Origin: Mycolicibacterium stellerae
GTDB lineage: Bacteria > Actinomycetota > Actinomycetes > Mycobacteriales > Mycobacteriaceae
Length of the DNA stretch: 64,000 nt
Assembly (NCBI RefSeq): GCF_003719305.1
Contig: NZ_RARC01000004.1
Location: 186,001-250,000 of the forward strand
Direction of reading: 5' to 3'
The translations under genes and the position numbers were made by a program. Every line of letters starts with the position of its first letter. The stretch's first letter is position 1. Under the pieces are notes generated by a model, which ran no database searches, had not been told where the DNA came from, and was given only the letters and a program-made list of their open reading frames with translations. Shown here in pieces: positions 32,870 to 43,075 of this stretch.

Positions 32870-35200
32870 ATGACGACCAGCGGTGACATCGACCGCGCAC
32901 GGTCGGAACTGTGCGACAGCGACCCGCTGGAAAAGATCGCCGAGCAAGTGCTGTGGCTGTCGACGGCGATCGTGCACCACGCCAACAATATTCGGCCAAA
33001 TCCGAGCGGAATGAAGGTGGGTGGCCATCAGGCGTCGTGCGCCTCCATAGTGTCGATCATGACCGCCCTTTACTTCGAGCAACTCCAAGCCGGGGATCGG
33101 GTGTCGGTCAAGCCCCACGCATCACCGGTGCTGCACAGCATCAATTACCTGCTCGGATTCTTGGACGATAAGTATCTGACCACGCTGCGCGAATACGGCG
33201 GGTTGCAGAGCTATCCCAGCCGTTCCAAGGACCCCGATCCAGTCGATTACTCCACCGGGTCGGTGGGCATCGGTGCCACCGCACCGATCTGGGGGGCGGT
33301 CGCGCGCCGATACGTCGACACCACACTGGCGTCCACCGGCAAGGGCAGGCAGTACTCGTTGGTCGGTGACGCCGAACTCGACGAGGGCGCGGTGTGGGAG
33401 GCGATATTGGATCCTGCCGTGCACGACCTCGGTGAAGTGGTGTGGATCGTCGACATGAACCGTCAGTCGCTGGACCGGGTGGTTCCCCGCATCGCAGCGG
33501 GCAGGCTCGCCGCGATGTTCGCCGCCGCCGGCTGGCAGGTTATCGACGTCAAGTTCGGCACCCTGTTGACGGAACTGTTCAACCAGCCCGGCGGGCAGCA
33601 ACTGCGGCAGCGGATCATCGAGATGCCCAACCCGGAATATCAACGGCTGCTTCGCTGCGACGCCGAGCAGTTGCGGGCCCGGCTGCCGGGATCGGGGCCC
33701 GACGCGCCAAATATCACCGAGGTGATCAGCGGCCTCACCGATGCCGCGCTGCTGCGTGCCATCGCCAACCTGGGCGGCCACGACTTGGCGTCCCTGCGAG
33801 AGGCCTTCGCACAGATCGACGACACCCGCCCGACGGTCATCATCGCCTACACCATCAAAGGCTGGCGCCTACCCACTCAAGGCCACCCCCAGAATCATTC
33901 GGCCCTACTGACCGTCGAGCAGTTCGACGAACTCGCCGCAACCCTTGGCAAGAACCCTAGCCAGCCGTGGAGTCGCTTCGCTCCTGCCACCCCGGCAGGC
34001 CGACTGTGCGCAGCGGCCACCGAAAGGCTCAGGCGCCCAGAACAATCCGAGGCTACGCCGCCAGTGGTTCCGGTCGAGATCGGCCGCACGCCGCAAGCCA
34101 TCACCACCACCCAGGCGGCACTGGGCCGCACCCTGCTCGACCTCACTCGCGACGCACCCGAGGTCGCCCAACGAATCGTGACCGTCAGCCCCGATGTCAG
34201 TTCCAGCACCAACTTGACCGGCTGGCTCAACAAGGTCGGGGTGTGGTCGTCCTCGGAGCGCCGCGACTGGTTCGACGACGACCCGGAAACGATCATGCAC
34301 TGGCGCGAGAAGCCGACGGGCCAGCACATGGAGCTGGGCATCGCCGAGACGAACCTGGTCGGGCTGATCGGCGAACTCGGCGCCACCTGGAGTCGGTGGG
34401 GTCAGCCTCTGTTTCCCATCGGAGTGCTCTATGACCCCTTCGTCGAACGGGCCCTCGAACCGTGGTCCTACGGCATCTATGCCGGCGGCCAATCGATCCT
34501 CGTTGGCACGCCCTCGGGGGTCACCTTGGCGGCCGAGGGTGGTGCGCACCAGTCCATCAAGACGCCCTCGATCGGGCTCGAGCAACCGGGCTGCATCAGC
34601 TACGAGCCCGCGTTTGCCGTCGAGGTCGAATGGACTCTGTTGCACTGCATGTCTCGACTGGGTCGGCCCGACGGCCAGTCCGCCTACCTTCGGTTATCGA
34701 CCAGGCCCGTGGAGCAGGCACTGGCAGGCATCCCCTCTGACCCCGCCGCACGCGAACGGCGACGCCGTCACGTGATCGCCGGCGCCTACACGCTGCGCGC
34801 GCACCCTCGGCCTGACGTCGCGATCGTTGCCGTAGGCGCCATGATCACCGAAGCTCTGCAGGCCGCCGATCGGCTCGCGCAACTCGAGATCACCACCGAG
34901 GTGATCTGCGTGAGCAGCCCAGGTCTGCTCTTCGAGGCCCTGCAGGCCCGCAACGGGCTGGGCACGGCGCCGTCGTGGATCCTGGACCAGATCTTCCCGC
35001 CGGAGCGCGCAGCACCCATGGTCACCGTGATCGACGGCCACCCCCACACCCTGGCATTCCTGTCCTCGATCAATCGGGTCGCGTCGAAGTCATTGGGTGT
35101 CAGCATGTTTGGGCAGGTCGGCTCGCTCGACGCGGTCTACCGTCATCACGGCATCGACACCGACAGCATCGTGCGCGCCGCGCTCGACCTCGCCACGTAG
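32870..35200 (+). CDS. Stand-alone pyruvate-dehydrogenase-E1-like/transketolase-like enzyme
   Basis: 776-residue thiamine-diphosphate enzyme of the homodimeric 2-oxoacid dehydrogenase E1 (AceE) type, shorter than typical AceE (about 900). N-terminal TPP domain: VGGHQASCAS, YSTGSVGIGA, GDAELDEGAVWEAI and DMNRQSLDR (the GDG-N TPP motif is GDA here). Pyrimidine domain: HMELGIAETNLVGLIGELG. Transketolase C-terminal domain from about 630. It would decarboxylate a 2-oxoacid, but no E2 or E3 gene is adjacent. The divergent AsnC regulator hints that the substrate is an amino-acid-derived oxoacid. ATG 32870 follows GAGGAGC. Confidence 0.82.
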   Translation: MTTSGDIDRARSELCDSDPLEKIAEQVLWLSTAIVHHANNIRPNPSGMKVGGHQASCASIVSIMTALYFEQLQAGDRVSVKPHASPVLHSINYLLGFLDDKYLTTLREYGGLQSYPSRSKDPDPVDYSTGSVGIGATAPIWGAVARRYVDTTLASTGKGRQYSLVGDAELDEGAVWEAILDPAVHDLGEVVWIVDMNRQSLDRVVPRIAAGRLAAMFAAAGWQVIDVKFGTLLTELFNQPGGQQLRQRIIEMPNPEYQRLLRCDAEQLRARLPGSGPDAPNITEVISGLTDAALLRAIANLGGHDLASLREAFAQIDDTRPTVIIAYTIKGWRLPTQGHPQNHSALLTVEQFDELAATLGKNPSQPWSRFAPATPAGRLCAAATERLRRPEQSEATPPVVPVEIGRTPQAITTTQAALGRTLLDLTRDAPEVAQRIVTVSPDVSSSTNLTGWLNKVGVWSSSERRDWFDDDPETIMHWREKPTGQHMELGIAETNLVGLIGELGATWSRWGQPLFPIGVLYDPFVERALEPWSYGIYAGGQSILVGTPSGVTLAAEGGAHQSIKTPSIGLEQPGCISYEPAFAVEVEWTLLHCMSRLGRPDGQSAYLRLSTRPVEQALAGIPSDPAARERRRRHVIAGAYTLRAHPRPDVAIVAVGAMITEALQAADRLAQLEITTEVICVSSPGLLFEALQARNGLGTAPSWILDQIFPPERAAPMVTVIDGHPHTLAFLSSINRVASKSLGVSMFGQVGSLDAVYRHHGIDTDSIVRAALDLAT

Positions 35201-35244
35201 CGGCGACACCCACGCACCATCGCTACCCGTCCCGGTCCAGATCG

Positions 35245-35679
35245 TCACACGCACGGCGTGAACCCGACCATCGGAATGGGGGTCTGCACGCCTGGGCCGC
35301 AGATGGGCTCGCGCGCCGGCAGTGACGGCAGCGCTGCGTCGACCCCGATACTTGGCAGTCCGATCCCGGGGAGGCCGATGTCGATGCTGGGTGAAGATAT
35401 TTCCGGCAGCTGCGGTGACGCCGGCAAGTCGTCGACTCCGGAAAAGTCAGACACCAAGGCGGACAGTGGATCTCGGCATTCACCAGATCGCGTGTCCAGT
35501 AGCGTGTCTTCACCGCAGTAGGGGGCGCAGCCGCCCTCTTCGGCGACCTGACCGATCTGACAGGCCCAGCTTGGAGCCGGCGTTGCCACGGTTGCAACTG
35601 CCATCGGGGCGAGTGCTAACAGGTTCGCAAGGGCGAAGGTCGCCCCGGTGCGGCGTGATGTCCGAACACGTCTGATCAT
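35245..35679 (-). CDS. Small secreted cysteine-containing protein of unknown function
   Basis: 144 residues. Signal peptide: basic MIRRVRTSRRTG start, hydrophobic core ALANLLALAPMAVATVA and cleavage near APSWA (about residue 36). The mature part has six cysteines (QIGQVAEEGGCAPYCGED, GECRDP, ICGPG, FTPCV) and a proline/serine-rich middle. I recognise no family. ATG 35679 has a GAAAGG site; GTG 35685 is an alternative. It lies 19 bp after the Gap gene stop in the same direction, so it may be co-transcribed with it. Confidence 0.7.
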   Translation of the reverse strand: MIRRVRTSRRTGATFALANLLALAPMAVATVATPAPSWACQIGQVAEEGGCAPYCGEDTLLDTRSGECRDPLSALVSDFSGVDDLPASPQLPEISSPSIDIGLPGIGLPSIGVDAALPSLPAREPICGPGVQTPIPMVGFTPCV

Positions 35680-35698
35680 TTTCACCCTTTCGTTCGGG

Positions 35699-36415
35699 TC
35701 AGATCCCTGTGGTCATCAGAAACACCCCAACCACTGCGACCATCACCGCAAGGATGCTGCGGCGGTGGACTCTCGACCACCCGTGAATTCGCAACATGAC
35801 GGCAAGAGTGCCGCCCGGATTCACCAGAAAGCTGACGAGCGGTATTTCTACGATCGCGAACGCCAGAATGGTGAAAAGGACGGCGGCGGCGATCTGTGCG
35901 CCGATCGCCGCGCCCGACGCCATGATCGCCGCAAGCACCAAGACGCATTCGACCGGCGGCGTCGCCGATCCGAGCCCCATGACGAAGGGGATCCCGGGTG
36001 ATCGGTCCTGCAGCGCAACGCTTGCGCGCGCACATGCCCGTGCGATCGCGTTAGGAATCGGCGGGGCGGTGGCCGTTCCTTCGGCGACGGGAGCCACGGG
36101 CATCCTCCGAGGCGCGGTGGCACGTGAGGCGATCACCACCGCAATCACGATCGCGGCTGCCCCGGCAGCGATCTGGATGTGACGAGCGGCCGGGCTGCCT
36201 ATCGTGGCCGTCACAGTCTCGGCCAGCACTGGCGCGGCGTCCCGGAGGAAGAGCAGCACGACCAGTGCAGCCGCGAGGCCGGTCACCATCCCACCGAGCC
36301 AGAATGCAAAGAGGTTGATGACCGGGCGCGGACGCGAGATCAACAAGACGGCGATTCCGATGCGTATGGGGTCGGTTGCAGCCACAAGCGCGAAGACCAG
36401 AACCGTGCCCCACAT
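35699..36415 (-). CDS. Gap/Sap-family (glycolipid-addressing) membrane protein
   Basis: 238-residue protein with six predicted spans (VLVFALVAATDPIRIGIAV, PVINLFAFWLGGMVTGLAAALVVLL, IQIAAGAAAIVIAVVIA, GIPFVMGLGSATPPVECVLVLAAI, AAVLFTILAFAIVEIPLVSF, SILAVMVAVVGVFLMTTGI). The DPIRIGIAVLLISRPRP opening and GSATPPVE are typical of the GAP/Sap family. Members help deliver glycopeptidolipid and sulfolipid to the surface and sit beside their biosynthesis genes. ATG 36415; a TTG at 36439 would add eight residues. Divergent from the GT1 gene. Confidence 0.82.
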   Translation of the reverse strand: MWGTVLVFALVAATDPIRIGIAVLLISRPRPVINLFAFWLGGMVTGLAAALVVLLFLRDAAPVLAETVTATIGSPAARHIQIAAGAAAIVIAVVIASRATAPRRMPVAPVAEGTATAPPIPNAIARACARASVALQDRSPGIPFVMGLGSATPPVECVLVLAAIMASGAAIGAQIAAAVLFTILAFAIVEIPLVSFLVNPGGTLAVMLRIHGWSRVHRRSILAVMVAVVGVFLMTTGI

Positions 36416-36527
36416 GGATAAGAATTTACCCCCTCCCAACTTGGTTCGTGGCGCTTAGACTGTGTTCGCTGAACACGATATGTTATTTCGCTGATTGCCG
36501 TCCTCGATACAATTTCGGAGCAAACAA

Positions 36528-37781
36528 ATGCTATTTGCTATAGCGGCACACGGCACCCGGGGGGACATCGAGCCGTGCACCGCGCTCGGTCTCGAAATGT
36601 CCCGGCGCGGGCACGAGGTCCGGATGGCGGTTCCGCCGAATCTCATCGGTTTCGTCGAATCGGCCGGGCTGCATGCGGTCGCATACGGTCCCGACTCGCA
36701 GCAACAGTTGGATAGCGAGTTCTTCAGAGAGTTCTGGAGGATCCAGAACCCGGTCGCGCTCATCCGAGCGGGACGGGAGTATCTCGCGCAGGGGTGGGCG
36801 GAGATGAGCGCGACGCTGGTGTCGCTGGCGGACGGCGCCGACCTACTCATGACGGCCACCACCTACCAGGAGGTCGCAGCCAACGTTGCGGAGCACTACA
36901 ACATCCCCTCCGCCGCGCTGCATTACTTCCCGCTGCGCGCCAACGGTCACATCGCCTTTCCCGGCCTGCCGTTCCCTGCGCCGGTGATCCGCTCGGCCAC
37001 TTCCGCGATCTGGTGGCTGCACTGGCAGATGACGCGGGAGGTGGAAAACCGCCAGCGACGGGAGTTGGGCCTGCCGGAGGCCAGCACGACATCGGGTGAG
37101 CGCAGCATGCGGAGAGGAGCACTGGAGATCCAGGCCTACGACAAGGTGTGCTTTCCGGGCCTGGCGCAGGAGTGGGCCGGCTCCAGACCATTCGTGGGTG
37201 CTCTGACGCTGCAACTCGATACCGAGGCCGACGACGAGGTGATGGCATGGGCGAAGGCCGGGACTCCGCCGATCTATTTCGGTTTTGGCAGCATGCCCCT
37301 CGACACGCCAGAGGACACGATCACGATGATCGCCTCGGTGTGCGCCCAGTTGGGCGAACGGGCATTGATCTGCTCAAATCGCTTGGCTGGCACCAGCTTT
37401 ACCGGGGGCATGGCGAATGACCGCACGAAGGTCGTCGCCGCCGTCAAGCACGCAGTCGTCTTTCCTGCGTGCAAAGCCGTGGTGCACCATGGCGGGGCAG
37501 GCACGACAGCGGCAGGCATGCGGGCAGGCGTACCCACGTTGGTCCTCTGGGTCGGTGCCGATCAGCCGATCTGGGCCGCCGCGGTCAAACGGCTCGGGGT
37601 GGGTGAGTCGGGCAGGCTCAACGGCACCACCCCTACATCGCTCGCGGCTGACCTGCGACGGATTCTTCGCCAGGGTTGTGTCGATCGCGCGCACGAAGTC
37701 GCGTCGCAACTGACCACGCCCCATGAGAGCGTCGACGCGGCCGCCCATCTATTGGAGCGCCAGCTCGTCTCTCAGGTCTGA
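36528..37781 (+). CDS. GT1-family glycosyltransferase (glycolipid/GPL Gtf type)
   Basis: 417-residue two-domain GT-B glycosyltransferase. N-domain start MLFAIAAHGTRGDIEPC is hallmark of mycobacterial Gtf/Rv1524/Rv1526c proteins. The nucleotide-sugar site is VVHHGGAGTTAAGMRAGVPTLVLWVGADQPIWA (pieces, about 320-355). Sugar donor is probably an NDP-hexose or NDP-6-deoxyhexose. ATG 36528 has GGAG 8 bases upstream and is preceded by AT-rich DNA. Ends convergently over the GT2 gene by 10 bases. Confidence 0.88.
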   Translation: MLFAIAAHGTRGDIEPCTALGLEMSRRGHEVRMAVPPNLIGFVESAGLHAVAYGPDSQQQLDSEFFREFWRIQNPVALIRAGREYLAQGWAEMSATLVSLADGADLLMTATTYQEVAANVAEHYNIPSAALHYFPLRANGHIAFPGLPFPAPVIRSATSAIWWLHWQMTREVENRQRRELGLPEASTTSGERSMRRGALEIQAYDKVCFPGLAQEWAGSRPFVGALTLQLDTEADDEVMAWAKAGTPPIYFGFGSMPLDTPEDTITMIASVCAQLGERALICSNRLAGTSFTGGMANDRTKVVAAVKHAVVFPACKAVVHHGGAGTTAAGMRAGVPTLVLWVGADQPIWAAAVKRLGVGESGRLNGTTPTSLAADLRRILRQGCVDRAHEVASQLTTPHESVDAAAHLLERQLVSQV

Positions 37782-38509
37782 AAGTCAACGACTTGCAGGG
37801 GATCAAGGAAGCGTTGCCACCTCGGACCCCACACGGTCTGCATCCCGCGCCACATACCCCAGGCGGCGCGGGCGTGGTATCCGCGCCCGAATGCGCCCGA
37901 TGTCGCCGTCTTGCGGCCGAGGTGATTGATGAACGCCCGTTCGGTCGCATAAATACCACGGCCGGTGCGTAGAGTCCGAAGGCTCAGGTCGACGTCGGCG
38001 CCCCACGAGAACTGGCCGAAGGACCGTTCGTCGAAACCGCCCGTCTCGAGCCAGGATTCGCATTTGATGGCAAGTGCAGTGCCATCGGTCATGGGGAGCC
38101 TGCGGTACCGATCAACGGGCCGGTATTCCGCGGCGGGGCCTTCATAGGGCACCTCGAGATATTTGTTTGCGCGGCGGTCGTCGTATACGGGCGTGATTAG
38201 ACCCGCGTCCTTCGGCAACTGTGGGTCGAGGATCGCGGAGACGAATCCTTTTGATATCCGGGTGTCGTTGTTGAGCGTCATGGCGTGGGTGTATCCCTCG
38301 GTGAACGCGACGCGGAAAATGAGATTCGACCCGCCGGCCCAGCCGAGATTGCGACCGGGCACGATTACGCGCTCGGTGTGCAGCCGTGGATAGTCACCCC
38401 TGTTGTCGACCACCACGTAGTCGGCGCCCTCCCGATCCAGGTCCTCGACGAGCTTGTGGGTGTAGACGTGCTGGCCAAACACCGGAACGCCGATCAGCAG
38501 CCGATCCAT
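37772..38509 (-). CDS. GT2-family glycosyltransferase
   Basis: 245-residue GT-A glycosyltransferase. RLLIGVPVFGQH and VVVDNRGDYPRLH give the nucleotide-binding start, AMTLNNDTRISKGF holds the DxD-like NDT metal motif, and GTALAIKCESWLETGGFDERSFGQFSWGADVDLSLR the acceptor/catalytic region. It resembles rhamnosyl- or galactofuranosyl-type transferases of envelope glycolipids. Start overlaps the mmpL stop (TGATG). Last gene of the pks-papA-mmpL-GT2 operon. Confidence 0.85.
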   Translation of the reverse strand: MDRLLIGVPVFGQHVYTHKLVEDLDREGADYVVVDNRGDYPRLHTERVIVPGRNLGWAGGSNLIFRVAFTEGYTHAMTLNNDTRISKGFVSAILDPQLPKDAGLITPVYDDRRANKYLEVPYEGPAAEYRPVDRYRRLPMTDGTALAIKCESWLETGGFDERSFGQFSWGADVDLSLRTLRTGRGIYATERAFINHLGRKTATSGAFGRGYHARAAWGMWRGMQTVWGPRWQRFLDPLQVVDFQT

Positions 38510-41500
38510 CAGACTTCAACCTTCGTGACGATCGCGGTTACGTCATACATGTCCAATGCCTCGTCTGCGATTTCCCAGTCTTTGTCGCCCGCCTTCGCGC
38601 GGGGCGGTGCCCTGCGGGGTTTTGCGTGCTTCGGCCCTTTGCGGCCGGCGGGGGCTGCGCGAGATGGCCACCAGTTTGTGCTGCCGAGCAAGGCAGCGAT
38701 GGCGGGCACTGTCACGGTCCGGATCAGGAACGTGTCGAGTAGCAGCCCGATGCCGATGACGAACCCGGCCTGGATCAGGGTACTGATGCTGGCGAACACC
38801 AGCCCGAACATCGACGCGGCGAAGATCAACCCCGCAGAGGTGATGACGCCGCCGGTCGAACCTACGGTCCGGATGACGCCGAATCGCACGCCGTGCGGAG
38901 ACTCATCACGGATGCGCGACATCAGCAAGAGGTTGTAGTCGGCGCCGACCGCCACCAAAAGCACGAACGTCAGCCCGGGAATGCTCCAGTGCAATTGCTG
39001 ACCGAGCAGCACCTGGAACACCACGACACCGATTCCGAGGGCCGACAAGTACGAGACGACCACCGACGCGATGAGGTACAGCGGTGCGACGATAGCCCGC
39101 AACAAGGCGATCAGAATCAGCAGCACCACTGCGATCGTCACCGCGACGATCAGCTTGAAGTCGTAGTTGTAGTAGTCGCGGGTGTCCCGCAGAGTCGCGG
39201 TGAAGCCCGACATCGAGATCGACGCATCCGACAGCGTGGTGTTCGGCTGTGCTCCGTGAGCGGTGGCGGTGATCGCGTTGATCTGGTCCATCGCCTGGAT
39301 GCTGAACGGGTTCAGCGTCGTCTGGATCAGGTACCGGACGGCATGACCGTCGGGTGAGATGAACGCGTCCGCGGCCTTCGTGAACTCTTCTTGGGACAGC
39401 ATCTGCGGTGGAATGTAGAAACCGGACATCGACGGTGTCGTGGCGTTGAATTTCATCGCGAGCAGCAACGAGGACGCCTGGTCCATGCCAACGCCCATGT
39501 GCTTGGTCTGGTCGACGAGCTGCGCAACCCCGTCGGCGAGCTTGCGGCTGGCGTCGGCGAGGGTGTCGGCGCCCTGCTCGAGAGTCGCCAGCCGCGTCGC
39601 CACGACGCCCGGCTTGTCCAACCCCATCGACCGCAGCGCCGTCTGCGCGGTGCCGAGTGCGCCGCGCAGCCCGTCGACCGTCGCGTCCAGTCGCTGAGTG
39701 CCCTGGGTGCCCTGTAGCCGTTGGGCCAGTTGCCCGATGTCGGCTAGTGTTCCGTTATCGCGGGCCTGGACCAGTCGGCGCAGCTCATCACGGGTGGCAC
39801 TGCAACTGGAGTCGACGGTGCACAGCGGGCTGAAATCGAGTGCCCTGAGCACGGGGTCTGCCCAGTCGATGTTGTCGGAGACGTTGGCCAGGTTGACGCC
39901 GATCGACTCGCCGAGAGCGTGCATGCTCGCGACGAGCTTGGATGCGTCGTCGATGTCATCGAGCGTCTTGCCGCCGCCGAACTGGTCCTGCAACGACGAC
40001 AGCGCGTCCGTGAGGCCGCGGACGGTCAACACCGCGGATGTCACCTGGCCGCGGACGTCGTCCAGGCCGTCGGCCAGCACGTCGGCTCCCTGACTGAGTT
40101 GGTCCAGGTCGCCGCCGCGGTCGGCGATCTGGCGTGAGCCGTCGCCGAGTTGGGCGCCGACCTCTCCGGCCTGGAAAGAAACTTTCGTTTGCTGAAGTGG
40201 TTCTCCTGCAGGGCGGGTAATTCCCCTGACAATCGAGATATCAGGTAGCTGAGAAATTCGCTGTGCCATTTGTTCAAGGTCCGCGAGTGTTTCAGATGAT
40301 CGCAAATCGTGGGGTGAATTGACAAACAGATATTGCGGGATGGTCGAGTTCAGCGGAAAATGGCGGTCCATCGCGGTGTAACCGACGGCACTGTCCACAG
40401 AGCCCGGCAAGGTTTTGCGATCGTCGTAGCTGTAATCGGCGAAACCCGCGCATGAGGCGAGCACCCCGAGCACCAACAGGCTGGCGACCAGGTGGGGTAT
40501 CGGCCGTCGCACAATGCGGACGCCCGCACGCCGCCAGAACCTGGCAGTCATGTCGCGGCGCGGTTTGATCCAGCCGCGTCGACCGGTGAGCACCAGGATG
40601 GCCGGAAGAAGCGTCGCCGCGGCGAAGAAAGCCACGGTGATGGAGATCGCGAGCGCGGGTCCGCCGGTGGAGAAGACACCGAGGTGGGCGAACACCATCC
40701 CAAGGAACGTGACGGCCACGGTCGCCGCCGATGCCGCGACCACCTTGCCGATCGAGCTCAAAGCTTTGACAACGGCGACGTCCGACGAATCGCCGAGACG
40801 CAGGTGGTCGTGGTAGCGACTGATCAGAAAAACGGCGTAGTCGGTACCGGCGCCGACCATGATCCCGCTCATCAGCACGACGGTCTGGTTGGAGATGCCC
40901 AGCCCAGTGAGCCGGGACACCGCCGCGACCGCCCCTTGGGCGATGGTCAGCGATACCCCGATCGTCAGCAGCGGCAGCAACATGGTGATCGGGTTGCGGT
41001 AGATCACGAGCAGGATGGCGATCACCATCAACGCAGTCGCGATCTCGATGAGCTTGACGTCGTGTTCAGTGACGACACCGAGGTCGGCGACCGTCGCGGC
41101 CGGCCCCGTCAGGTTCGCTGTCAGCGTCGAGCCGGCAACCGACGACCGCACGGTCGCGGCGACGTTGTTGTACGCCTCGAGACCGTCGGGGGAGCCGAGG
41201 GCTCCCACCAGGCTCGCCGGCAGATACCAGGCCTTGTTGTCCTTGCTGGTCACCACCTCGCGCAACGGCGGCGTGCTGATGAAGTCCTGCAGCGCCACGA
41301 CATTGCGGGTGTCGGCCCGCAACCTGTCGACAAGTCGCCGGTAGGTGGCTTCGTCCTGCGGGCTCAACCCGTTGTCGTCGGTGAGGACGACCAGCAGAAC
41401 GTTCTCCGAATCTGAATCGCCGTAGGCCTCGGCCATCGCTTTGGTCGTGACCGTTGTCGGGGCGTCGTCGGGCAGCACCGCCACGGGATGCTCCTGCGAC

Positions 41501-41655
41501 ATCTTCGCCAGCGAAGGAACTCCCAGCGAGAGTACGACGGCTACCGCGATCCATAGTCCGATGACCAGCAGCGGCCAGCGCACCACAAACCGCCCCAGGC
41601 GTCCGAAAATGCCTGGAATGTCGGCTGTTTCGCTAGGCGACCGAACCGAGCGCAC
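38509..41655 (-). CDS. MmpL-family RND lipid transporter
   Basis: 1048-residue inner-membrane exporter with the two-times-six-span RND/SSD layout. First half: [43 protein letters not shown] (TM4-6, with the proton-relay GTDYAVF). Second half: [36 protein letters not shown]. Large extracytoplasmic loops lie at about 55-190 and 420-760. Such transporters move acylated glycolipids or their precursors to the periplasm. GTG start at 41655 overlaps the papA end by 23 bases. A segment near 40160-40350 is visibly less GC-rich than the rest. A cytosolic basic tail (about 1000-1048) ends the protein. Confidence 0.93.
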   Translation of the reverse strand: MRSVRSPSETADIPGIFGRLGRFVVRWPLLVIGLWIAVAVVLSLGVPSLAKMSQEHPVAVLPDDAPTTVTTKAMAEAYGDSDSENVLLVVLTDDNGLSPQDEATYRRLVDRLRADTRNVVALQDFISTPPLREVVTSKDNKAWYLPASLVGALGSPDGLEAYNNVAATVRSSVAGSTLTANLTGPAATVADLGVVTEHDVKLIEIATALMVIAILLVIYRNPITMLLPLLTIGVSLTIAQGAVAAVSRLTGLGISNQTVVLMSGIMVGAGTDYAVFLISRYHDHLRLGDSSDVAVVKALSSIGKVVAASAATVAVTFLGMVFAHLGVFSTGGPALAISITVAFFAAATLLPAILVLTGRRGWIKPRRDMTARFWRRAGVRIVRRPIPHLVASLLVLGVLASCAGFADYSYDDRKTLPGSVDSAVGYTAMDRHFPLNSTIPQYLFVNSPHDLRSSETLADLEQMAQRISQLPDISIVRGITRPAGEPLQQTKVSFQAGEVGAQLGDGSRQIADRGGDLDQLSQGADVLADGLDDVRGQVTSAVLTVRGLTDALSSLQDQFGGGKTLDDIDDASKLVASMHALGESIGVNLANVSDNIDWADPVLRALDFSPLCTVDSSCSATRDELRRLVQARDNGTLADIGQLAQRLQGTQGTQRLDATVDGLRGALGTAQTALRSMGLDKPGVVATRLATLEQGADTLADASRKLADGVAQLVDQTKHMGVGMDQASSLLLAMKFNATTPSMSGFYIPPQMLSQEEFTKAADAFISPDGHAVRYLIQTTLNPFSIQAMDQINAITATAHGAQPNTTLSDASISMSGFTATLRDTRDYYNYDFKLIVAVTIAVVLLILIALLRAIVAPLYLIASVVVSYLSALGIGVVVFQVLLGQQLHWSIPGLTFVLLVAVGADYNLLLMSRIRDESPHGVRFGVIRTVGSTGGVITSAGLIFAASMFGLVFASISTLIQAGFVIGIGLLLDTFLIRTVTVPAIAALLGSTNWWPSRAAPAGRKGPKHAKPRRAPPRAKAGDKDWEIADEALDMYDVTAIVTKVEV

Positions 41656-43075
41656 TGCCGGCCGCGGCTCGGGCGTATACGGACTTCAGCACCGACACGT
41701 ACTCGGTCACCGATTCGTGCGCCACCGGGTTGTCCGGATAGAAGATCGTCACCGATGTCTCGGTTTTCATCCGGTTCACCCACATGCACACCTGGGCCGG
41801 GTAGTCGCCGTCGCCATAGACCTTGGCGTTGAGACCGAGCAGGGCCGAGTCGATCATCGCCGACAGCGGAGGCAAGCCGGCATCGAGGAACGACAGCATC
41901 GGAAATCCGATGTTCGGCCGGTGCAATCCCAACTCGTCTGGCGCCAAACGCAATACCGTGTCGAATGGCACGAGTGCCAGCTCGGCGCCGGAATCGAACG
42001 ACACCTGGGCGGCTCGCGCTGTCGCTCCGAAGTATGCCGGGGAGACGGGCACAGTGATCGGAATCATGCCGGTGAACCACCCCGTCGTCATGTACTCCGC
42101 GGGGCCGGTGCGCGTGTCGTGCGGCGTTATTGCGTAGTAGGTGTCCTCACCGGTCAACTCGTAGTGTGTGAGGGCGGCGCACGCGAAAACCCCACCGCTG
42201 AACCGTGCTCCCGCGGACACGCAGGCATCTTCGAAGCGGTTCATCTGTTGTTCGTCGAGCAACGGCACCGTCATCAGCGCACCGGCACAACCAGGTTTCA
42301 GATCACCGGTGGGCAACGGGAACGACGGCATGGTGCCCTGGTTGACCGATGCGAAGTCCAGCCAGGCGCGCACCGGCGGCGACTCGGCGGTGAGCGACGA
42401 GGTGTAAATCTGCTGACGCACGCAGAACGCCGCGTAGCTGCCGGCGTCGGGAAGGGCGACGGGAGCCGCTCCCTTTGCCAGCGCTTCATACATCATGTGC
42501 ACCTCGGCGAAGATCGATCCCATGAACATCGCATCGACATGGAGGTGGTCGACGCTCACACAGAACGTGAAGTGATCGGCGTACTGGATGATCGCAAACC
42601 TGAAACAATCCCACTGCAACGGGCTTGGCGTCGACAGCAGGAACTCTCGCCACTGCTGCGGTGACATCTCGCCGTGCTTGGTCGGTACCAGCGTGATGTC
42701 GGCGGGACGATTGACGGTGTGGCGGGTGATCTCAGCCCCACCATCGTCGTCGAGATCACCACATTCGAACCAACTGTGATACGTGTCGTGGCGTCGCAGA
42801 TGTGCGGTGACGATGTAGGACATGGCCCGGACGTCGCATCGTCCCGGAATGTCCCAGGCGGCGATACACAGTCGCGACATGTGGAGGCCGTGCGCGGCGT
42901 GCTTCTTGAAGCCTCGCAGATGTTGTGCCTGCATGTAGCTCGGCGGAACCGCGCTGATCGGCGCGGCACGCACCTTGGCCAGCGACGCCGGCGACGGAGC
43001 CCACGTCACCACGGAACCGGGGGGCGGCTCCCATGCGTGGATGGTCTCGACGGCGATGTTGCCTAGAGCGACCAC
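41633..43075 (-). CDS. PapA-type polyketide-associated acyltransferase
   Basis: 480-residue condensation-domain acyltransferase of the mycobacterial PapA family, which moves PKS-made acyl chains onto sugar or alcohol acceptors. Catalytic HxxxD is seen as [10 protein letters not shown] (His about residue 176). The start [19 protein letters not shown] and HDTYHSWFE are PapA1/2/3/4-like. GTG 43075 has AAGGAGAG just upstream and lies inside the pks 3' end (13-base overlap), giving translational coupling. Acceptor is probably a trehalose- or oligosaccharide-based glycolipid. Confidence 0.92.
   Translation of the reverse strand: MVALGNIAVETIHAWEPPPGSVVTWAPSPASLAKVRAAPISAVPPSYMQAQHLRGFKKHAAHGLHMSRLCIAAWDIPGRCDVRAMSYIVTAHLRRHDTYHSWFECGDLDDDGGAEITRHTVNRPADITLVPTKHGEMSPQQWREFLLSTPSPLQWDCFRFAIIQYADHFTFCVSVDHLHVDAMFMGSIFAEVHMMYEALAKGAAPVALPDAGSYAAFCVRQQIYTSSLTAESPPVRAWLDFASVNQGTMPSFPLPTGDLKPGCAGALMTVPLLDEQQMNRFEDACVSAGARFSGGVFACAALTHYELTGEDTYYAITPHDTRTGPAEYMTTGWFTGMIPITVPVSPAYFGATARAAQVSFDSGAELALVPFDTVLRLAPDELGLHRPNIGFPMLSFLDAGLPPLSAMIDSALLGLNAKVYGDGDYPAQVCMWVNRMKTETSVTIFYPDNPVAHESVTEYVSVLKSVYARAAAGSALGSVA

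Noticed and set aside
40492..41415. 307-codon open frame antisense to mmpL
   Set aside because: Highly polar and repetitive, directly opposite clear MmpL membrane segments.
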